From: Acanthornis magna
Taxonomy: Eukaryota; Chordata; Aves; Passeriformes; Acanthizidae
Direction of reading: 5' to 3'
Assembly (NCBI GenBank): GCA_036785705.1
Contig: JAWUZG010000032.1
Location: forward strand, 10,000,001 to 10,064,000
Length of the DNA: 64,000 nucleotides
The notes beneath the pieces were generated by a model that ran no database searches, was not told where the DNA came from, and saw only the letters and a program-made list of their open reading frames with translations. Of this stretch, positions 50,684 through 63,889 are shown piece by piece. A program made the translations under genes and the position numbers. How positions within the stretch are numbered: the first letter of the stretch is position 1; every line of letters starts with the position of its first letter.

Positions 50684-53600
50684 CTGCCAAGAAAAACAGT
50701 TCACAAAATTAGATAGAATTAAGGCATATCTGCCAAAGCACGTTGCCTTTATTTTCCAGGTAGCTTTAAAGAAGATTTCCGCAACAGAATTACTGCTCGT
50801 CATAAAGCTGTTTTTGCTGTGCTCCTCATTACAAAAGTAACAAGAAATATGCAACAATTCTCACAAGTTTTATATTTAACATAGTAGAAAACACTTTTTT
50901 GTTTAAAACCATTCCCCCATTACTTGTTTACTTTCATAGCATGGAAACTTGGGGAGGAAAAAACCCACAGAACAAAAGCTCACAGGGCAGAAATACTTCT
51001 AGTCATTATAGTTCTGGAGTAGTTTTTTGGCTGGCACACAAACTGACACACAACTTTCCCCTAAATGGCAACTCAAAGATGCAACAATTGGCTCCACTGT
51101 CTCAACAGGAGGTTAACCGGAATTATTAATGACAATGCACGTAAATCAGTGAATACAGAAAAGGACAGTAATGTTATGCATGCACTGAATCATTTCCTTC
51201 CTGTTCCTCCTCTTTCCTTTTCCTTACTCCCCTTAAAGTTTGAATGCTATTAAAAAAAACCAAGCTTATTTATTTGCCTTTCAACTAATATTGCTCATAA
51301 TACATCATTAATATATATTTTAGTCTTTGTACTCTGTAGCTATGCAATCTTGAGGTTTAAATCACTTGGCCAGTAGACTCTGCTAAAACTGCACATTGGT
51401 TTAAAAATCTTCACTCACTGAAGAAAACAGAAGTCTCAACTATTGCTTTATTTCTTCAACACCGAAAAGACACATACAATAGCCTGCTCAAAATATACAT
51501 GTGTAGTCGTGTGTGGAGCAAAAAAAGCCTGTCATGACTTACTGTAACAGTTGCTGCACTGAGAAGTGAGACCTTACTGAGAAGCAACAGTTTAAATATT
51601 CTCATATTCCAGTCTTAGCAATTCACGTGGGAACATAAACCAGTATGTGACGAGGAGAAGTATACCAAACTCCAAAAATAATCTAAATCCCTCCACACAG
51701 GAAAGTAATTTGTAACAATCCTTCAAGGAGCTACTCAACAGGCAACTGGAAAACAAATACCTTTCGAATTTGCCTGGGCACTGGTGAGGGTTTCTCTATA
51801 GCTCCGCAAAATCTTAGCTAATTAAGGCAGACAAAATCTTTGTGTACCATGAAACCCACAGTCAGTTTCTCAGAGAACCAACTTCCTGTTCCCTCCTGCT
51901 TATGTAAAATATCATACTGTCAGTCCCTACACTTCATTCACAGCAATTCAAAGTTGACTGATGAATCACAGGCCTTATAAGCTGCTCTGACATTTATGTG
52001 GAGACGGACCTCATCTCAAACTGATATGATGGTGCAGATGGGCTTCCCACCCATCCATCTGTTACAAATGATTTGCTTAAAAGAACATTAGTAAATTCAG
52101 TACTCCCTTGCACATTCATGTAGCACCCTTCAACCAACTAAAGTTAGATCCTCCTGAGAAATTAAGAAAGATGTATCCAGATGTACATTTTCTTAGGTAA
52201 GTATTTACCTGAAGCAACTGTGAAAATCAAAGCACACAGATGACACAGGCAGTAATTACCTGTTTTGGTATGAGAGCACAGCTGGCAATGAATAACAAAA
52301 TTAATGGGTCCAACACACCCTATCTGCAGTGGAGCAAATAGACAACTACATTTGATTTCTTACTATCCGTTTTTTATTGCTTCAGTGTAACTTTTTCTTT
52401 GATCATCTTCAGAAGAAAAGCAAAGAAGATATAATTTTTTTTGCATGGCTAGTTGACTCTAGAACAGTAACAAGGCAGGCAAAACTGCTATCAAATTATA
52501 ACCATCTCTCTATTTTTAGTTATTGACACTAGCAAGAACCTCAACAAGTCCTTGTGATATACCAGAGGATGCTATTAGGGATTTTTTTCAATCGATAATT
52601 ATATACTGCATATACTGTGATACAGAATGTATTATTTGCATTTGTTCATTCTCTTTTGTCTAAATCTTTCATTATCCAGTACCCATGAAATGACACGTAC
52701 TTACACTATCCCCATTCAACTAATGAGGTACCTGCTATTTTGTCTCTCAGCCCTGCATCAGTAGCAGGGTTTTCTGTTTAGTGCTGCCAGGGTCCTTGTT
52801 AGTTAATGCCACCTTGAGTTACTGTTGCAGGGTGATTCAGGGTGGGGTTAGGAGCCCATTTACTACCTTACAGCCAAACTCAACTCCCTTTCTGTGGGAT
52901 TCTCAGGCAAACTCCAGTACTTCTTAGCAAGGGTTAATAACAAGGCCAGAGTCTTTGGAGTGAGAGACTGCAGATAAATCAAATCACACCTTGTTCTCGG
53001 CAAAAGGTGTGCAAGATGGAATGTTGTACATGTAATGGAATCCTCAGCTTTCAGCATAAATGAATGTAGGCTTCTAACCAGCAGAGGAGAAAGGTATCTC
53101 TTATGGAGACACCAGACTTTGCCTCCAAAGCCTGTGAAACCTCAGGGTTTCCAACACTGTGAAGATCAGGGGACTGGAAGTAAAATATACACCAACCTTC
53201 AAATTCCCAGTATGATCTGGTATTATGTTGCCTCTGACTAATACTACTTCACCTTCTGTCTGTTCGCCTCAGGCAAGTTTCTGTATAATCACTGTGGACA
53301 TAACAAGGAAAAAGAACATTCCATGTGTGATACCGAATGAAATGAATTTGCATTAAAAAAATACCTGTTTTCAACTTGTGAATTTGTGCTGATGTTTTGG
53401 GTGCTGGTTTTCAGAAAAATAATAGCACGGCGAAGACAAGAAAAAGTCTTCAGCCCTTCAGAAATACACAAGCTTTTTATTATCAGACATTCCAAAACAA
53501 GTGCATGTGAAATTGAAGATGCCTAACACTGTTTCCAGGGGGAAAAAAAAAAAAAAAAAAAAAAGAAAAAAAAGGGGGAAAAAGAAGAGGTAAAAATGAA

Positions 53601-54926
53601 GCAGTTATGAGGAATGAATGAAGACTTAGATGCCTGCTATTCCAGCTGATATGTTCAGGAGAACAAGAGGCAGTATACCATCCTCAAAATTCTTCGTAAT
53701 GAATGATAATGCCACCTAGTCCTTGGACAGACCATGGATCAAAAGAAAACTTCTGTTGGATACATGATGAACTAGGACTAAGACCTTATGGTCAAGGAAC
53801 AACATCACTTTGTTTACAAGATTGTATTTACGCTTGTCTCATTAATTTGTTTTTCCTTCTAGCAATTTACTGAAAGTAACATATAGGTTGTAGTTTATAG
53901 CCTCATTTCATGGACTTTAATTAACATGCCCACAGAAGAAATTTGCTCCTTTTGATCTACAAATTCAGCTCTGCTCCTGCCATTACTCCTATTTCACAAA
54001 ACAGACGAACACCACGTAATACAGCATTTATGAAATGTACAGTTTTTTCCTGCACCACACCATGGACGTACAAATAGAAGCTCAAAAACTCTTTAGGGAT
54101 TATGCCTACATTACACCACAGAAAACATTATGACACCTGATGTTTTTCATTCCTTTACAGTCCACCTCACCTTCCTCTCTATATGAGACTGGATTGTTTT
54201 CCAAGTGACATTCATTTTGCTGTTGGGCAATACTATCCAGCAGCATCTCTCTTCACAAGCACCACTAAACTTCTTGGTCATCTTTTTTCATTCCTTTTCA
54301 TAACCAACAGCCACAGTCAATACTCAGAAAGAAATTACTGGTCAAAGTCTGATGTTGTTGAACTACCTAATCCAGTTTAAAGACAAATCTCATCATCTAC
54401 TTAACCAAGAGCAGCTTTCTTAGGTTTTTGGGGGTTTTTTATGGACTTGTTTTAGTATGGGTACCAGAGATTTTTAAAAATCACAGTTCCTCCACAGAAA
54501 AAAACTATACAAAATGATACCTGCTGTTCCTTAAAGCTACTCTATGTACTTCTGCAACTTATGACTTTCAGAGCAATAACAAGTTCTAACTTTGTCTTCC
54601 AATAAAGCCACAAAACCTATGCTATTGTCAAAGTGACCAGTAATCTTCTTAAGCAGCAACAAGTTTGTTCAAGTTTGTTCCAGTCATTTAAGCTCGAGCA
54701 AATTCATTGAAAGCTTTTCTACTGCTTTCAATGAAGACATACAGCAAAGACCATATCAAACCATGTAACATTTGGAACACAGTTCTTCAAGGTCTGTTTT
54801 TGTTTGGGGTTTTGTTTCTTTTCTTGGTTGCTTTGTTTGGGTGGGTTTGGTTTCTTCTGGGTTTTTTGAAACCAGACAGAACAAATTAATTTACCCGAAT
54901 TTAAAAATAAAATATATTTTACCTAC
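50684..54926 (-). other. ASRGL1: ASRGL1 intron
   Basis: This 4.2-kb phase-2 intron contains an A22 run at 53543-53564 followed by an interrupted A/G tract. I see no exon or classified repeat in it. Confidence 0.85.
53543..53578. repeat. A22 tract with G interruptions
   Basis: 22 A, one G, eight A and five G, within an ASRGL1 intron. It could be the remnant of a retroposed poly-A tail, but the flanking sequence matches no element I recognise. Confidence 0.85.
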
Positions 54927-55081
54927 TTTTGAAACTCTCCAGGGTTGGAATCTGGCTCAAGGTTCTTCTTCCATCTCTCCCGGGATCTCTCAGTTATGAG
55001 TTTCTCCCCTGAAATCTCAGGAATACCCATAGCCTGAGCAAACAGGTGTGCACCATGGTCAGTCAGCAGCATGTGCTTCGT
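54927..55081 (-). CDS. ASRGL1: ASRGL1 coding exon (alpha-chain end and cleavage linker)
   Basis: This 155-bp exon runs from TKHMLLTDHG through AQAMGIPEI and GEKLITER to a basic, variable linker ending GEFQ plus two bases of a Lys codon. It has a CTGCAG acceptor before 55081 and a GTAGGT donor after 54927, and goes from phase 0 to phase 2. The first two-thirds matches human ASRGL1 well (LTDQG, AAMGVPEIPGEKL). The linker just before the autocleavage site differs strongly from human, as expected for this loop, which is variable across the family. Confidence 0.95.
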
Positions 55082-58000
55082 CTGCAGAAGACAGACAAGA
55101 GATTCATTGACAACTCTTGTTTTGTCTTGTACTGAGCAGTTTTGTAGAACCACCATTTTTAGAAGTATCCACACAAAGAGAATTCCAGATTCTATTTTTA
55201 AAATTTCTAAATTTCTGTCCATATCCCCTTCCACTATAGCTGAAAAAGCTTTCAGTTCTCCAAACCACAAAGTCTAACCATCAGTAGAAAAGAAATGCAT
55301 TTATCTATTTAACACTTACTATGATGGTAGAAGAAAAATTCATAAATTTGTTCTTTAGCTAATTTGTATGAAACTTTTTTGTACTGTTTCCAGCGAATGA
55401 CCAAATTACTACAGAACTGTTTTGTCCAGTTAACTAAGATTTAGAAGGCTTTTATTCAAAAGAATGCTAAATAAATTCCTGTTTAAAGGCATTGCACCTA
55501 CTAAAATAACCAACAAATGTAAATAGCATACAACAAAAGTGTTTCTTAACATCAGCTCTACAATTTTAATTTTTTCCTTCAACAAGCTGCTATTCTTAGA
55601 AAATCAGAACTTCAAATTTAAGAACAGAATACTTCCTAATGGGTTTGACCAAAAAATGTTTGCTCTCTTCTAACAATACTTGCAAGTTCTATTTTGATTC
55701 TTTTATTTACAAAGCACTTCAAACCAGATTTTAATTCAATAACCTCAGTTAATCCCATGCTTCAAAGTCTGTAGAGCTTGGTTAATTCATATTTTAGAGA
55801 AATTTGCCAGATGTATTTGTTTAATTAATCCTTCTACTTTAGTAGTAGCTCTGAAATCTAACTTTTTTTTTTTTTTTAATGTGTCAAAAGTAAGCATCAG
55901 CTTCTTGCACAATTACACAGCTCACAATTACATTGCTCATCAGAGCCTGAGAAGATTTTAGAGAAGTGGTAGTCTGACTATACAGCATGGAACAATTTCA
56001 GAGCAGAGCACCTAACTTACAGCAAGCCTTTCCATCCCTGCAGCAGCACAGCACACAGGTACCAGCTGAGGTCCCAAAAGAACCATGTGATGCTGGAGGC
56101 AGCAGGCCTGCAGAGCCTTGCAAAGCATCCATGTGGCACATTCCCAGCCCTCGGCCAGAAGCAAGGACAGCAGAGGTTGGGTATTTCTGTGCCATGCTAC
56201 ATTCTGCAGGACATTTACAGTTGCAAAGCTTCAGGTTTTTAAGATGTTGCAGCCCATCAACTTGATTTCTAAAGTAATGGCAAGTAACCACTACTATGAC
56301 CAACCCACAGCACTGCATTGTTTTAAAGGATTCCAGACAAACCTCTTCCCAAATCAGAGACTCTGATCTCTACTTAAGCCTATGACAGCCTCTGCACTAA
56401 GCCCTTTAGACAGTGACAGAGGACTACACTTTAGAAACATTCCTGATTTTGCAGCCCCGAGAACAAACTTTTTTGAAAATTTAAATGCCTTTTGAATTAA
56501 TCTTTAATTCATGAGAATATTGGTTTAGGGAACAATACTAAGGGTGACAAGAAGTCCCCTGTATATGTGACAGTGGACATCAGGCTTTACATACAGATGT
56601 CACCAGACAATGTAAGACTTACTTATTTCAAACAAAACCGATGAGCAGCATTCTTCGACTTGAAGTCAACTTCTTTGTGCAATACTGCCCCCCTCTGCCA
56701 CTGCCACTAACCCACCAGAAACACACAATACAATATTCAAAACAGTTTTGATTTTTTACTTGTGGGTTGGGGTATTTTTTGTTGTTTGGTGGGTTTCTGT
56801 AGGAAATTTGAAACTTGCTTTTGTTTTGATCTATACCAGAAGGCTGTGCTCTCCAGCACTTGCTTTCTTCAGCAATTAAGACTATATCATCCTTTAAATA
56901 AGTTTTTAAAAAATCAAGTTTTATTATAAAAAAAGATATTATTTCTAAAAGTTTTTTCAAAGGGTTCCATCCCCTATGCAAATCTGGATAACATATCCAC
57001 CTTCCTAGGCTACACAAACAAGAAATACTTGCATATTGATAAACTAGCTTCTATGATAGGGCTTTGTGTTTGGGGCTTTTTTCCCCTTCTTTTTCAGTAA
57101 CCACTGAAAAGATGTCTTAGGGTGATTTTTGTTATTCTCTTCAATAGATGTTGTCAATCAAAAGAATGGGTAGAACACTGTCAAACAATGCAAAAGCACA
57201 TTTTTCTGTCTTATCCTTCCACAGTTTCATTAATATGTTTGTTAATTTAAAGTGCCCACTTTTTCTGGAAGACATTTACATAAAGTAATCCAAAAAGACA
57301 AAAAAAAGGGTTCAAGAGATCTTACAAATAAAAAACAAATGTCCGCACTTTTAGTTAATTTTACTGGAAATGGGGAAAATACCCCAAATTTCTGCCTGGC
57401 CTAAAATTCAGACCATTGCAGTTCTTTATTGAATGATTCTGGCAGCACAGAGAACAGAAAAACCTGGCCCTTTGCTTTAAGAAGTCTGTGTTCTAAACTA
57501 AATTGTCCTTTGTCAAACGTAAAGTCCTGCACAATAAGAGTAGGAGAAAACACACCCAGGTTACACATAACAATGAATTAGTGTTCTAATGTTCATGAGA
57601 AGCCCATTGAATGAAGTGCTGGAGCTGAGAAGGGTTATGTGCCCCATATAAAAAAAAAAATTCATTTCAATGTATCATTCTATTTATGTTCAATACAAAC
57701 AGGAATAATTCAACAGAAATTTAACTGCTTTTTCAAGAATTTGTTACATTCATTAATGTACTAAAAGTCTTTCACCTCTAGAAGCTCCTGTGATCAACAT
57801 CACAGTAAATCATAAATGGAAACTATTCCGGTGCCCTCCTTTTTTCTACGCCATGAATTTGGACAAGTTTGAGTCCAGTGGGAAATTGACAGCCCAAAAT
57901 GACAAATGTGTTGCAACAACAACCTAGAGGAGCTACTCTGGCCACCAGATGGAGCCCATACTGTTCCATAATAGGATGCAAATACAACTACAGCCAGACA

Positions 58001-59928
58001 TGCTGGGTGGTTTTGGTTGGTTTGTTTTTGGGAGCTGCATGTCTCAAAATTCCTTATGGCATTGAGGCATCTCAAAACCACTGAGAAATATGCATACAGA
58101 ATTAAGACCCCAGGAAAACGACCCTTATTACCCACAAGTCACACAGTTTAAAATGTTTTAAATTAAGCACAGTCCAATGACACATACTATGAAATGTACT
58201 GTGAAATAGCCTGGGTTGGTGTCCCAAAATTCCTGTCCAAGATGAACGGAGGGACAACAATGAACAGAAGAGCAACATCAGTTGGTATTCCCATTTAAGG
58301 GAGGTGGAGAAGCGCAGAAACTCATCTCAAGATATATCAAACAATTTAGGCCAACATTTACATTTGAAATTTATCACCTACACAGATTTTTTTTGCATCT
58401 GAGCAAAGAGTAATATCTGTACCACAAAATGTCATGATGTTAGGGCTACACCATTTTACTTGGTCCTGTGCAGTAGAATTTTATGATTTCATTTCAAATT
58501 TAGCCTCCACATTTTTGAACACCAGAAGCAACATGCAATGTAAAAAAAGACCTTGCAATAGGCAAGACAGACAGAGGAGAGGGCTCTCTGTTTGTTGGTT
58601 TGAGGTTTTTTGTTTGATTTTTAAAACACACTTTGGAAAGCTATGTTGTCAAAATCCAACGGTGTTGTTTTCACTTTATTCTTTTTGACTTAAATGGGAT
58701 TTTTTTCATGGACAACACAACAAAGAAAATAAATCAGTGATTCTGGAATATGAAGTGAAAAACAGGCATTTAAATAAGTTCTCTTATAATAAAATGCAAC
58801 ATTCACCTTAACATGCCAGAGACATCTCTCCTGCAACCCTTCATCTATATTCTCAAATTTTGTCTTGTGAAGCTGTCTACCACCTATACTTATTTACTGA
58901 TCTAGTTAATGACAATATGAAATCCATATGAAGGGAAAAACCTTTACTCATCCCAGGTTTTAACATTGTTTTCTAGTAGACATACATTTCACTGAAGTAT
59001 TTATATTCAATATTTTAGTGAAATGTTCTGCTCTTAAAAGCAGAACTGTCCTCCAATTAAGGACACAAAAAAATTCCATCTGCTTTGGACACCACTGAGC
59101 ACAAGATAATTGTCAGTCATCTTTATAGATCACCAAAACAGGTTTTGCTTCCTCAAAAGTCACTTTGAAAGGCTAAAGAAACACAAGTCTTCTCTGTTAA
59201 TAAGTTTTTACAATTATGAACCTTTTCAGCAATGGGACAGCTGCACTAGTAGGATGAAACTGTAAACTCCAAAGACAGGACAAACTTTTTGATCACTGTC
59301 ACAGCCTAGTAACACTAAAACAGACAGATATCACACAAATCACTTACTCCCATCCTGACATAAATCAGTTGCACCATCTGAAAAATAAGAGAAGTCTGTC
59401 GTGGCAAATATTAGATGGACTTCTTAGTGGAATAAGGTGGGATTGACCTTATGCAGAAGGTCAAGTAATATTTTACTGCCCTAATAAATTTGATTCTCTT
59501 GGAAAATCTGTCAGCACCACATAGAGCTAATGTTATCTACTGCTGGAAGACTCCAACTGCACTGGTGCTATCATCTGATTAGGTCTCAATGGAGAAGGCT
59601 ACCCAGAGCAACATAAAGAGTGCACTACATAGCCAAATATGTAAATGAAAAACAACAACTTGAACATCAGCAGTGGAACTACAGGAGACCAACATGTATA
59701 GGCCAAGTTATGTTTCCTTAGAATGCTATTTTTTACAAATATCTCTCAAAATCCCTTAAAGTAAGTGCTTCATGGTCATGACCATAGTTTCCAAACACTC
59801 CCACCCATTTCTGCCTGCCTTCCTGCTTTAAAGCACTACACAAACATCATCACTGAGGTGTATCAATACACTGGAGGAAGTTCAAAGGAAAAGAAAATGC
59901 TTCATACTCAAGTACATAATCAGCATAC
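55082..59928 (-). other. ASRGL1: ASRGL1 intron
   Basis: This 4.8-kb phase-0 intron contains a T15 run at 55863-55877. Otherwise it is unremarkable AT-rich sequence with short open frames on both strands that show no family resemblance. Confidence 0.85.
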
Positions 59929-60071
59929 CTTTTCCATAACAAGTCGAGCAAGTTTTATTGGGTTTGCTATGCACTTAACTGCAGAAACCGCTCCAGAATC
60001 TAAATTTTTTCCATCCATGATAATGGCATCCATTTCTACTTCGCCTTTTTCATTTAGAACAGATCCACAAC
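59929..60071 (-). CDS. ASRGL1: ASRGL1 coding exon (GCGSVLN to VMEK, human residues about 64-111)
   Basis: This 143-bp exon encodes [16 protein letters not shown], the IMDGK segment, GAVSAV and [12 protein letters not shown], which is near-identical to the conserved core of mammalian ASRGL1. The acceptor AG is at 60073-60072 and the donor GT at 59928-59927. It enters in phase 1 and leaves in phase 0. The polypyrimidine tract of its acceptor is a pure run of 22 T on the minus strand (60101-60080), separated from the exon by only eight bases. This exon forms part of the alpha chain that remains after autocleavage. Confidence 0.96.
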
Positions 60072-60079
60072 CTAAAGAT

Positions 60080-60101
60080 AAAAAAAAAAAAAAAAAAAAA
60101 A
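60080..60101 (-). repeat. ASRGL1: T22 polypyrimidine tract of an ASRGL1 splice acceptor
   Basis: The plus strand reads 22 A. On the transcribed sense it is 22 T followed by ATCTTTAG and then exon base 60071. It serves as the polypyrimidine tract of that 3' splice site. Confidence 0.85.
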
Positions 60102-61688
60102 GAATGAGGGGGCAAGAGAAAAAGAAAGTCATTAAGAGCTAACCACTCAGGTGATTCAATTATTAGCTCTCATCAAGCAACCTTTCTCTTTCCCAGTTTG
60201 CTGACTTACTGAAAGTATCTCCCAAATACAAACAGAACAGCAGAGACACTGCTGAGTATAACCACAAAATCCAGCCATTAACAGAAGTCTCAGAGTACAA
60301 CATCTACTTTAAAATTGAGTTTCATTTTTTTATAAGATGAAAAACATGCTTCCAATCCCATCCAAAATATTGGTATTAAAGTTAAAATGACAAACCATGA
60401 TGTACAGAATTCTTTATTCCCCAGACCACTTTTAAGTATACAAAACTATTTTACCTCTACAATTCTTCCAAAGGAGGATACATCACCCAAAGAAATAGTA
60501 TAGCATTTGATCCTATCAACAGATTAACGTCACACAGCGCTCCAAGTAACTGCCAAAATTAATGAAGCAGAATAAAAGTATCCCCTCACTACTGCATCAA
60601 AAGCATGAAATAACAAGTTCTTCCATTACCAAATTAAAACAGTAAATAAAGTAATTTTAAAAAATTAAATTTAAGTAATAAAAGGTCAGGTAGTTATTTT
60701 CTTCTATAATTATCAGTATTATCACTAACCTAATTGAAAATTAATGAGATACAAAATGAGACAATGCAAATATGGTGGCTTTTAAAATAATGCCAGTAAT
60801 TGTATCACAGGGGAATAATAGGTTGTAAGTCATCAAGTGCACAAGCCTTGCTAATACAGACGGTGAAGACTAAACCTAAAAAGAAATAAAAAACCAAACC
60901 AAAACACGGCAGACTTACAAAGTAGCTCAGGTAAAAAGACCTGAGCATTGCACATAGCTAATCCACTTGGGTTTTTTTTTCCTTTCTGTTAAACCAACAT
61001 TAAAGCAGTCCAGAAACCACTGTTAATAACTGACATAAGACTTCTAAACTAGTGTACTTCAGACCTGAATATATGAAGTTAAATCCCCTGGAACAAGGGG
61101 CAACAAAATCCTGTAATCCTCTTCTTGAAATCTCAAAAACTGCCCCTGCCACATAGAGGCACACTCCCCAAAGTTATTTTTTACCTGTCTCCAACTGCAT
61201 ATGTTATTCTAAAGTTCAGTCCTGCATCATTCACAATATGTTAATTTCTAGACTACACTGATCTGTAAAGAGCTTACAGGTTAGTTGCCTTGTGCCACCC
61301 ATGTTAACGTCATTCTTCCAGCTTTTCCTTATGCTGGTAAAGAACTTTTTTCTTAGCTAAACCCTGCCACGCTCTTTTAACTTCCTTTGACAGGGTAGGC
61401 TTTCTAACCCATGATCACAGAATTTCCACTAGAACTAGGGTGCACCTTTCTCAAGTATCAGTGACCAGAACCATGGTTCGAGGGGAAACTCAACCAGGCT
61501 GCATTAAGAGTATCCCATGTCTACTGGATGTGTCTCATAGGATACACTAAAGGATCTCCTAAAATTTGCTGAGCAGAAAACAGTTGCAGACAGTTTCTGT
61601 AATTAAAGGCAGCCTTCTAAAAAAGTCTCCTTTTACAGCTGGTAAAGAGAGACAGGTGCCTTCTAGGGACAATTCACCCCACTTGCCA

Positions 61689-61857
61689 GAGAATCATAGG
61701 TAGGCCTGGGCTGGAAAGGACCTTAAAGATCATCTACTGCCAACTCCTTTCCATGGGCAGGGATGCCACCCACTAGATCAGGTTTTTCAGGGCCTGATCC
61801 AACCCGGCCTTGAACACCAGCAGGGATGGGACATCCACAACTCCAACAGACTCGAGA
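61689..61857 (-). mobile_element. CR1 LINE 3' fragment
   Basis: On the plus strand this begins with AGAATCATAG (the complement of the ATTCTATG-type CR1 tail). It continues with the standard CR1 3' UTR words: GGAAAGGACCTTAAAGATCA, CCATGGGCAGGGATGCCACC, and GGCCTTGAACACC followed by GGGATGGGACATCCACAACT. The element therefore points left (minus strand), the same direction as ASRGL1, and is severely 5'-truncated. It is fairly well preserved compared with the copy near 28.3 kb, so it is probably younger. Confidence 0.9.
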
Positions 61858-63889
61858 GCTCTATAGCCAACTTTTCTCATTCCACAAATCACCATGAAAG
61901 TCTGTACACCATGGCAAAGCCAGAGTTACCGAACTTGAAGTAACCTCAGGTAGATGAATCCTTCCTTCTGTGATTACAGACTGCCTTTACACCTGCCTTC
62001 CAAAGCAATAGTTAGAGACTACCAGCCTCTGAGGCCATGACATCCACTGGCAGCAGAGCTGAAAAAATAAAATTTTTGGCTCACTCAAAGAGCTGGGAAA
62101 ACAAGAGAGAGACAACAAAAGACAGAAAATCAAGGGGGACACAAATAATGAACATGTCTGACATTAGCCAAATCACAGCTGTGATACTAGGAGGAGTACC
62201 CCAATTCTCCTTATCTGTGGATAGATAGATCTGTCCTCTGTCCAGCAAAGGTTGCATAAGGAAGAATGTGCAAGGATCAATACTGTGTCAGTTCTTACAA
62301 CTGGAGTACTCATGCCAAGCTGGTTCATACTGCTAGCCAAAGAGATCACAAAGAAATATAACTAAGGCCACTTCCTCACCACAAGTACAACTTGATGACT
62401 TTATTATGCTGCACAAGTCACTAAGATGGTAATTTTAAACACCAGTATAGCTTCTGAGCTCTTGCACCAAGCCTATATCAAGATGACCATACACAACATG
62501 GCTACACCCTATTGGTCAAAAAAGGACCCAGCTTGATCGTTCTTCCCATTCTTCCCCATCTTTATTCTTGTCTCTTAGTGATGTCTGTGTTTGCCCAGAA
62601 AATATTACAGCAAAACTGATTCAATCATTTTAAGAAGATAAATATTACACAGTGAGTTTCAAACAGCCACTCCAATCAGGGTCCTCTTCAAATAGCTTTC
62701 ACCTCATTTCTGCCAGATTCTGAGAGCAACTGTATCTAACAGGCATTAACACAATTAGATCTATCTGTAAGTAACAGACTACTTGCCCCTTAGATCATCA
62801 TAGTCAAACCTGAATAAAGGGTGAAGGCTCAAGTCCAGTTAAGCAAAAACTAAATGAGACAATGCCACCCTGATGCTAACTATATAAAAGTACACACTCT
62901 ACCTCTAAGTCCACTTCATGATTTCAGCTTGAATGCTCTAAAAATTAAAATAGTCAACCCAAGTCAATAACAAAACACTGAAAGTTTCATATGAAATAAA
63001 AGCTCTTCTTTGCTCTCAACTGCAAGGTGAAAAGGAAAAAATGAACATCTGCAAACTACTGTGGACATAAATAACAGCTATGTTATCTAAAACACTGAGC
63101 ACCTACAGGTCTTTCATTCCATGTTCATTCCTGACATACTATGGTGGGAGTGGGGAAATATTTTTGCTGAAATTCATCAAAATAAAAAATTCGAGGTCAT
63201 AAGAAGAGAAGAAAATATTTAACTACTACCATTAACTTATTTCACATTACTGATTAGGAAATACAGTTACAAACCCTAACTGTTATTTGTGACTCATATA
63301 CCATTACTGCATTACTTCAGTAGTGTAATTAGTTGTATACTTCAGTAATTCAGTAGTACTTCAGTAATTATTTACAAAATAATTAACTGTAAGTATTAAC
63401 AAAGAGAAAAACACCTAAAGGTCCCAACACCAGTATTTCTGTGGCAATAGGTAAAGGTCAAGCACTAAGGATTAAACAATGCTGCAAAGTATATCCAAGT
63501 GCCTTAAACACACATGTTAACTAAACATATATTCCTTAAGAGTCCATGCCTTAAAACTGGATATACACAGCAGAGTAAGAGGAGAAGATTTACAGAGAAG
63601 GAAAACAGCAGTGCATGAATTAAATAGCAGATACATAACACTGAAGAATGAGAAAAGAGTAATTAATCTTCCTGAGTGTACTCCTGAGAAACTACAGTAC
63701 ATACCATGCTAAGAAATCACTTACTTCATGATACTAGTATTTACTCCACTGCAATGTACATAATTCCATAATAATGCAATAATAACAATAATACTAACAA
63801 TAATGCAGGCTGGGATTTTCAGAAGCATCACGGCAAAACGCTTGAAATACAAGATGATTCTGAGTCTGCCTAATTCTTAAAAAAATTAC

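Larger units (their letters stand above)
60072..63889 (-). other. ASRGL1: ASRGL1 intron, with CR1 insertion
   Basis: This 3.8-kb GT-AG phase-1 intron carries a CR1 3' fragment near 61.7 kb, a 22-T acceptor tract next to the downstream exon, and AT-rich trinucleotide-like sequence near 63.77 kb. No further exon is recognised. Confidence 0.85.

Noticed and set aside
52985..53011. Small inverted repeat, CACACCTT with AAGGTGTG
   Set aside because: An 8-bp stem with an 11-nt loop is expected by chance many times in this length of intron.
59765..60142. 125-codon plus-strand frame
   Set aside because: It lies antisense over the ASRGL1 exon at 59929-60071 and ends in a poly-Lys stretch from the A22 run. 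It is a shadow of the real exon.
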